Shown piece after piece: positions 59,965 through 64,000 of a DNA stretch of 64,000 nucleotides; positions within the stretch are counted from its first letter, which is position 1, and each line of letters begins with the position of its first letter. The stretch comes from Cinnamomum chago. Lineage: Eukaryota > Streptophyta > Magnoliopsida > Laurales > Lauraceae. The DNA lies in assembly GCA_038049695.1 (NCBI GenBank), contig CP142453.1, positions 35,749,501 to 35,813,500 on the forward strand. The letters run 5' to 3'. A model generated the notes under the pieces. The model did no database searches and was not told where the DNA came from. It saw nothing but the letters and a program-made list of their open reading frames with translations. Made by a program: the position numbers and the translations under genes.

Positions 59965-60179
59965 TGTTACCAAAATTAATGGATTGCCTTTCACCCCAAT
60001 GGTTAGAGATGTGGGTTCTTAGTGCCTTGTTCTCAGTTCGAATCTCGGCAAGCACCTTCCCTCATTCAAAGTTTTCTTCCCTTACTAGAGAGCCCCCTCA
60101 CCTCACCTGCGGTCTACTCCCTCACTAGAGGGCTTGGGTCCCAGGCTCCCAGCCCCCTAAGTTGAGCAAAAAAAAAAAG
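59965..60179 (+). mobile_element. tRNA-derived SINE with 15-bp TSD
   Basis: The 15-bp direct repeat AGTCATATTTCATCA lies at 59950-59964 and 60180-60194. Box A is near CCCCAATGGTTAGAGATGTG (59995), box B is CAGTTCGAATCTCGG (60032-60046), and an A11 tail precedes the right TSD. The first ~30 bp match flanking sequence at 59886-59916, so the SINE start is likely nearer 59993. Confidence 0.75.
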
Positions 60180-60194
60180 AGTCATATTTCATCA

Positions 60195-60917
60195 CTACAC
60201 TTCTCTATAAATATTAAGAATATAAATTGAGGCTTTCCTCAAATCAGCCTGCTTTGCCCCCTCTTTATTTTGTAGTGTGAGGTCCACTTTTGAAAAATCC
60301 AAGCACTCCTTCTTTCAATGGCCATAAACTATCATTCATCATCATTTGACAATTGACACTGATCTAATTGTTAACAATTATTGAATCTTAATAATAAAAA
60401 ACTAAGTACAATTAGAAAATCATTGAATTGATGCTTTATCAATGAGGATGATGAAATTATCTGATCCAAATGTATTTGCTTTTCTTATATATTAGCCTCC
60501 ATACACAACCACACTGAATTGATTGAGCCACATTTAACCTCACATGAAGGGCCCACTTTCTGTAAAGTGCATTAGGTCTGTTGGGAGAATGGCCCCATGA
60601 ATACAGTATGACTTCATCCCAATTTTGCATGCCAGCTGTTTCTAATTGGAGTGTCTCAAATACAAGGGAAGGAGTAGGCTTCACATGATTGGATAGCCCC
60701 TTTCCATGTAAAGACTGTTTGACAATTATATGAGGACAAAATGATCAAATGTGATATTTTTGCCTTACCCTACCCACCCACACACTGACACACACATGTG
60801 TCATTGAATGATCCTGGGCAAAGTGGTAATAGGTATATATAAGCATACAAGCATAGATAAAAGTGTCAAGTGGCAATAGAGGCAAAGCAAGTAATGACTT
60901 GGTTTGGTCCTGCAAAT
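60195..60917. other. Intergenic upstream of the CACTA element
   Basis: No gene recognised. A short (CA)n-like stretch at 60777-60797. Confidence 0.5.
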
Positions 60918-63900
60918 CACTACAACAATTTACACTTTTACCGGCGTTTTTTCCCGGCGCAATCGTTAAACGCCGGGGAAAGTATAACTTTCCCCGGCGA
61001 TATATTTTCGCGGGTAAAAGTTAAAATATTAGCGGCGAATTATTATTTTCACCGGCAAAGGATATGTTTTACCGGCGATAAATTTAGTGTCGCCGGGAAA
61101 GGCTACATTTTTTGCCGGCGAAATGCCTAGATCGCCGGCAAAGTTCACCCGCGTACCTGATAAGGCTTTTGCCGGCGTTTTAATTTCGCCGGGAAGTTAT
61201 TAGATTTTTTTTCTGCAGCATAAAATGCAAGTGGATCTTTTGCCCGCCCTAAAAAAGGTTATTAACCTTTTCATTTCCCGCGCCCGCTAACTCCATTTCC
61301 AGCGCACCCCTCTTTCTCTACATCGTCTTTGAGGCTCTCTCTTTCTTCTTCATTCCCACTTTCAGCGGCCGCTCGAAGTGCATCTCTCTCTTTCTTCTTC
61401 ATCCAGTCAACTGCATTGCCTCCACCAGCGTCGATTGCATTAGTGTTTGGGGTTCATCTCGTTCTGGTGCGTTTGATTTCCTCCACCAGCGTTGATGCGT
61501 CGCAGCTCTGGTTTTCATCAATAGCAAAAACCCAGATCCGGTTTTAATCGATACTGCTCGAAGAAGTTTGAATTTCACTTGGTCATCTGAGGGTTTGAGA
61601 AAGGTTGGTAGCTGGTTCTGGTTCAGTTTTTCTGCATATGTGGGCTTTGTTGGTTTTTATTAGTTTTTCTACTCTTGTTGGATTTAATTGAGTTCTATTA
61701 ATTTATTGATTGTTATTTTGAATTTGATTTTTCTGCTTTTGTTGATAATTTCTCTGCATGGGCGAGGAATCCGCAGCTACACCAGAACTGAAAATCACCA
61801 TTTCATTAAAGAACACCAAACACAGAATTTTGACAACCACAGAAAATCTTTTCCGTGGCATTCATTTCCATAGATTTTGTGATACAAATGGGTTAACGTT
61901 TAATATCAAAATGTTGTAATAGCTCCACTCACTTGATTTTCTTATATATTCACTAAGGGAGGGGTGATGTTTCTCTTATATATAGATGTTCATTTCCATG
62001 TCTATTCCAAACGAGCCTACATAGGAACTCTAAAAACTTTTCTGGTAGCAGAGCTGTATGCTTCTTTCTTGTTGATGGAATAAGGTTAGCAAAGAAATGA
62101 AGGGTTTAATCACACCAGCACTCCCATCCCAAATGCCCATTTTCAACTGCATTTTACCCATCTCATTTGAATCTATTATAGTTACCTCCCATCCTTTCTC
62201 CATTGATTTTGGCACCCCCATCTGATCAAAATCTATTCAGTGACGGTTACCTCCCGTCCTCTCTTCATTGACAGTGGTACCCCATAAGTGTATGTTAGAC
62301 ATTGGTTATGCTATCAGTATGATGGTGGTAGCTGCAAAATGACAATGCCATCTGCACACCAGGTGTTTGTTAATATGGGGCTTAGAACCCATTGAAGACT
62401 CTTTGGTCATTGATAATGGAACAGGCCTCAAAAGGATTTTTTTTGTCATGATTTTTTTTATGCATTGATTTGTGTTTTGTTTGATTTATGTTTGATTCTG
62501 ATGTAGATATGTGCTTATTTGTTGATTGCAACCTTCTATTAATTATAGTTGTAGAATTGCCCAAATTGCCCAAATTTGATTTTTATATCACTGGAATTAG
62601 AAGCTCGCAGCTCCTGAAAATTTCTATAGCAAAATATTTAAGTTATAAGCAAATTTCAACTAAGTTATTTTCCCATATAGTTGATTTAGTAGTTGATGCC
62701 AAACCCAAAAGTGTAATGTAATGCTTTGATGACGACGGCTATTTCTTCTTTGAACTTCATAAAAAGTGGTGCAGCCAATAGAGAACATTTCCAGAGAAAT
62801 AGATGCCCCAAACAAGCCGTGCTTGACAATCCCTTGTCAAATGGATCACATAGCAGACTCGGGATTTTCATTAGGGTGGAGTCAGCAAATGATGTTCAAT
62901 TCAAGAGTTTTTAAAGTATGAGAAATGATCCAAGTACAATCCACATTTGCGGGGACCACTTTTACTTTTTATATATTGTAGAAATTGATATAAATTTACT
63001 TTTTTATGACCCATATCTCTAATTTATATCGGGGGAAGGGATAAGTACGGTTGTTGTCAGGGTGGTATAAGTCCAAAGATTCCAAATTTAGGAACCAATG
63101 AGTTGCTCACATGTACTCCTCATAACTAGAGGGATTTGATCAAATGAATTAGTATAAACCCGGGATACTTCGCTTTATTTTATTTTTACTCAAAAAGAAA
63201 TAAGAGTAGGAGTTTTTTTTCATTAATTTAGAAATGTACATGTTAGATCTTCCATCTATATTTACAAACAATGCTGAAATCTAAATCTGCACTTGGACTT
63301 GGGACTTTTCGAAGAGAAACAGCACGAACTCATATGCTCATGTCTGTTAGAGATGACAGGTTGGTTGATATCTGGGTTCAAAATAAAAATACCAATATCT
63401 TGTTTATTTCATTAGCCTCGGATTTATAAGCTAACATTCCATAAACAACTATTCTTGAAAGCTCTCTTATATCTAAATAAAGCTAGCGCACTGCTACAAA
63501 CTTTGCCACATGTTCCATAATGCAAAACTTGCATAGAGCTTCCTGGTGGAAAAGATGCAGAGGTTTGAGAGTCGTTTTTCTTTTCTTTTCTTTTTGTTTT
63601 TTAAATGTGTTTTGAATTCAATTTTGACAGTGGCTTTTTTTCTATGATGTGTGACTCTCAATTTTGTGTTGTTTGTGAAGAATTACCTACAAAAGATCTG
63701 TTGATTCGTGGACCGACTATTTCTTTCTTGTCCATTTTTTATGAGTATTTGTTTTGTGCCAGATCTGAGACTTGAAGCATGGCTCATTTTATATCATGTG
63801 ATATAGAAGTGCTCATTCCTTTAATGGAGATCTTATCATTCTTGATCTGTCTAAATTCTAAATTTAATTGTTATTTTTTTCTTACTTTTTTGTTTTGTAT

Positions 63901-64000
63901 TTTAGGAAAACAAACAAGAAATCAAAAAAGATTATAAAAGCTTCTAAATACTCAAAGTCGTTGAAGGTGCCACCTGTACAGTGTAAATTGATACATATGG
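60918..64000 (+). mobile_element. CACTA (En/Spm) transposon, left end; right end beyond window
   Basis: It begins CACTACAACAATTTACACTT. The first ~280 bp hold about a dozen CCGGCG/CGCCGG motifs in both orientations (60942-61195), the subterminal repeats that bind CACTA transposase. A pyrimidine-rich leader follows (61310-61420). I found no transposase domain before 64000 and no right TIR, so the length is unknown and part of this span may be flanking DNA. A small 67-bp offset repeat (GTTACCTCCC...) lies at 62178-62290. Confidence 0.65.
60930..61195. repeat. CACTA subterminal CCGGCG repeat array
   Basis: Motifs such as TTACCGGCG, CCCCGGCGA, TCGCCGG and TGCCGGCGAAA repeat at 15-30 bp spacing on both strands. 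Confidence 0.8.

Noticed and set aside
6167-60179. tRNA genes at 6167, 29400, 48830, 54902, 58311 and 59995
   Set aside because: Only box A/B similarity remains, without full cloverleaves; TSDs and A-rich tails at some sites mark them as SINE heads.
61329-61547. 72-aa Ser/Leu-rich ORF as a secreted peptide
   Set aside because: Lies in the pyrimidine-rich leader of the CACTA element; composition explains the hydrophobic look.

Overview
The window is nuclear DNA from a flowering plant with a repeat-rich genome. The evidence is one recognisable plant U-box/ARM E3 ligase gene split by a 5-kb intron, Copia elements primed by initiator tRNA-Met, tRNA-derived SINEs, an L1-type LINE, and plant-style hAT, PIF/Harbinger, Mutator and CACTA elements. 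The sequence alone does not let me name the species.

Layout. 1-5379: an LTR running in from outside the window, carrying a 3.1-kb solo LTR (1587-4704, TSD CCAAT). 5380-10309: intergenic DNA with an Au-like SINE, a GC-rich 139-bp foldback and a degraded long-TIR element. 10310-16726 (minus): the only convincing host gene, a PUB9-like U-box/ARM ubiquitin ligase of 451 aa in two coding exons; its intron holds two adjacent PIF/Harbinger MITEs and two long GA tracts. 16727-27795: AT-rich DNA with almost nothing recognisable. 27796-32661: a hAT element with an 8-bp TSD, a LINE RNase H relic, a minus-strand SINE with TSD, and a 5'-truncated LINE. 33453-47405: a nested Copia cluster. Copia A (plus) is split by Copia B (minus, complete with both LTRs, PBS and PPT), and B is itself split by a solo LTR of the A family. 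49728-53856: a 4.1-kb Mutator-like element with long TIRs and a perfect 9-bp TSD, itself carrying a solo LTR. 53986-60194: several MITEs (two Mutator-like with 9-bp TSDs) and SINEs. 60918 to the end: the left end of a CACTA element.

The most unusual signal is shared by the LTRs. Four distinct LTR families in this window carry arrays of 10-bp palindromes centred on TCGA (CGCTCGAGCG-type or CGGTCGACCG-type). They occur mostly in pairs whose centres are 20-22 bp apart. In one LTR the pairs recur every ~99 bp for six units. I know of no described system that explains this.

Apart from the U-box gene, nothing here forms a pathway. All transposon coding regions I can read carry stops, frameshifts or catalytic substitutions. 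Coordinates and motif spacings were counted by hand from the printed sequence; no alignments or searches were run.
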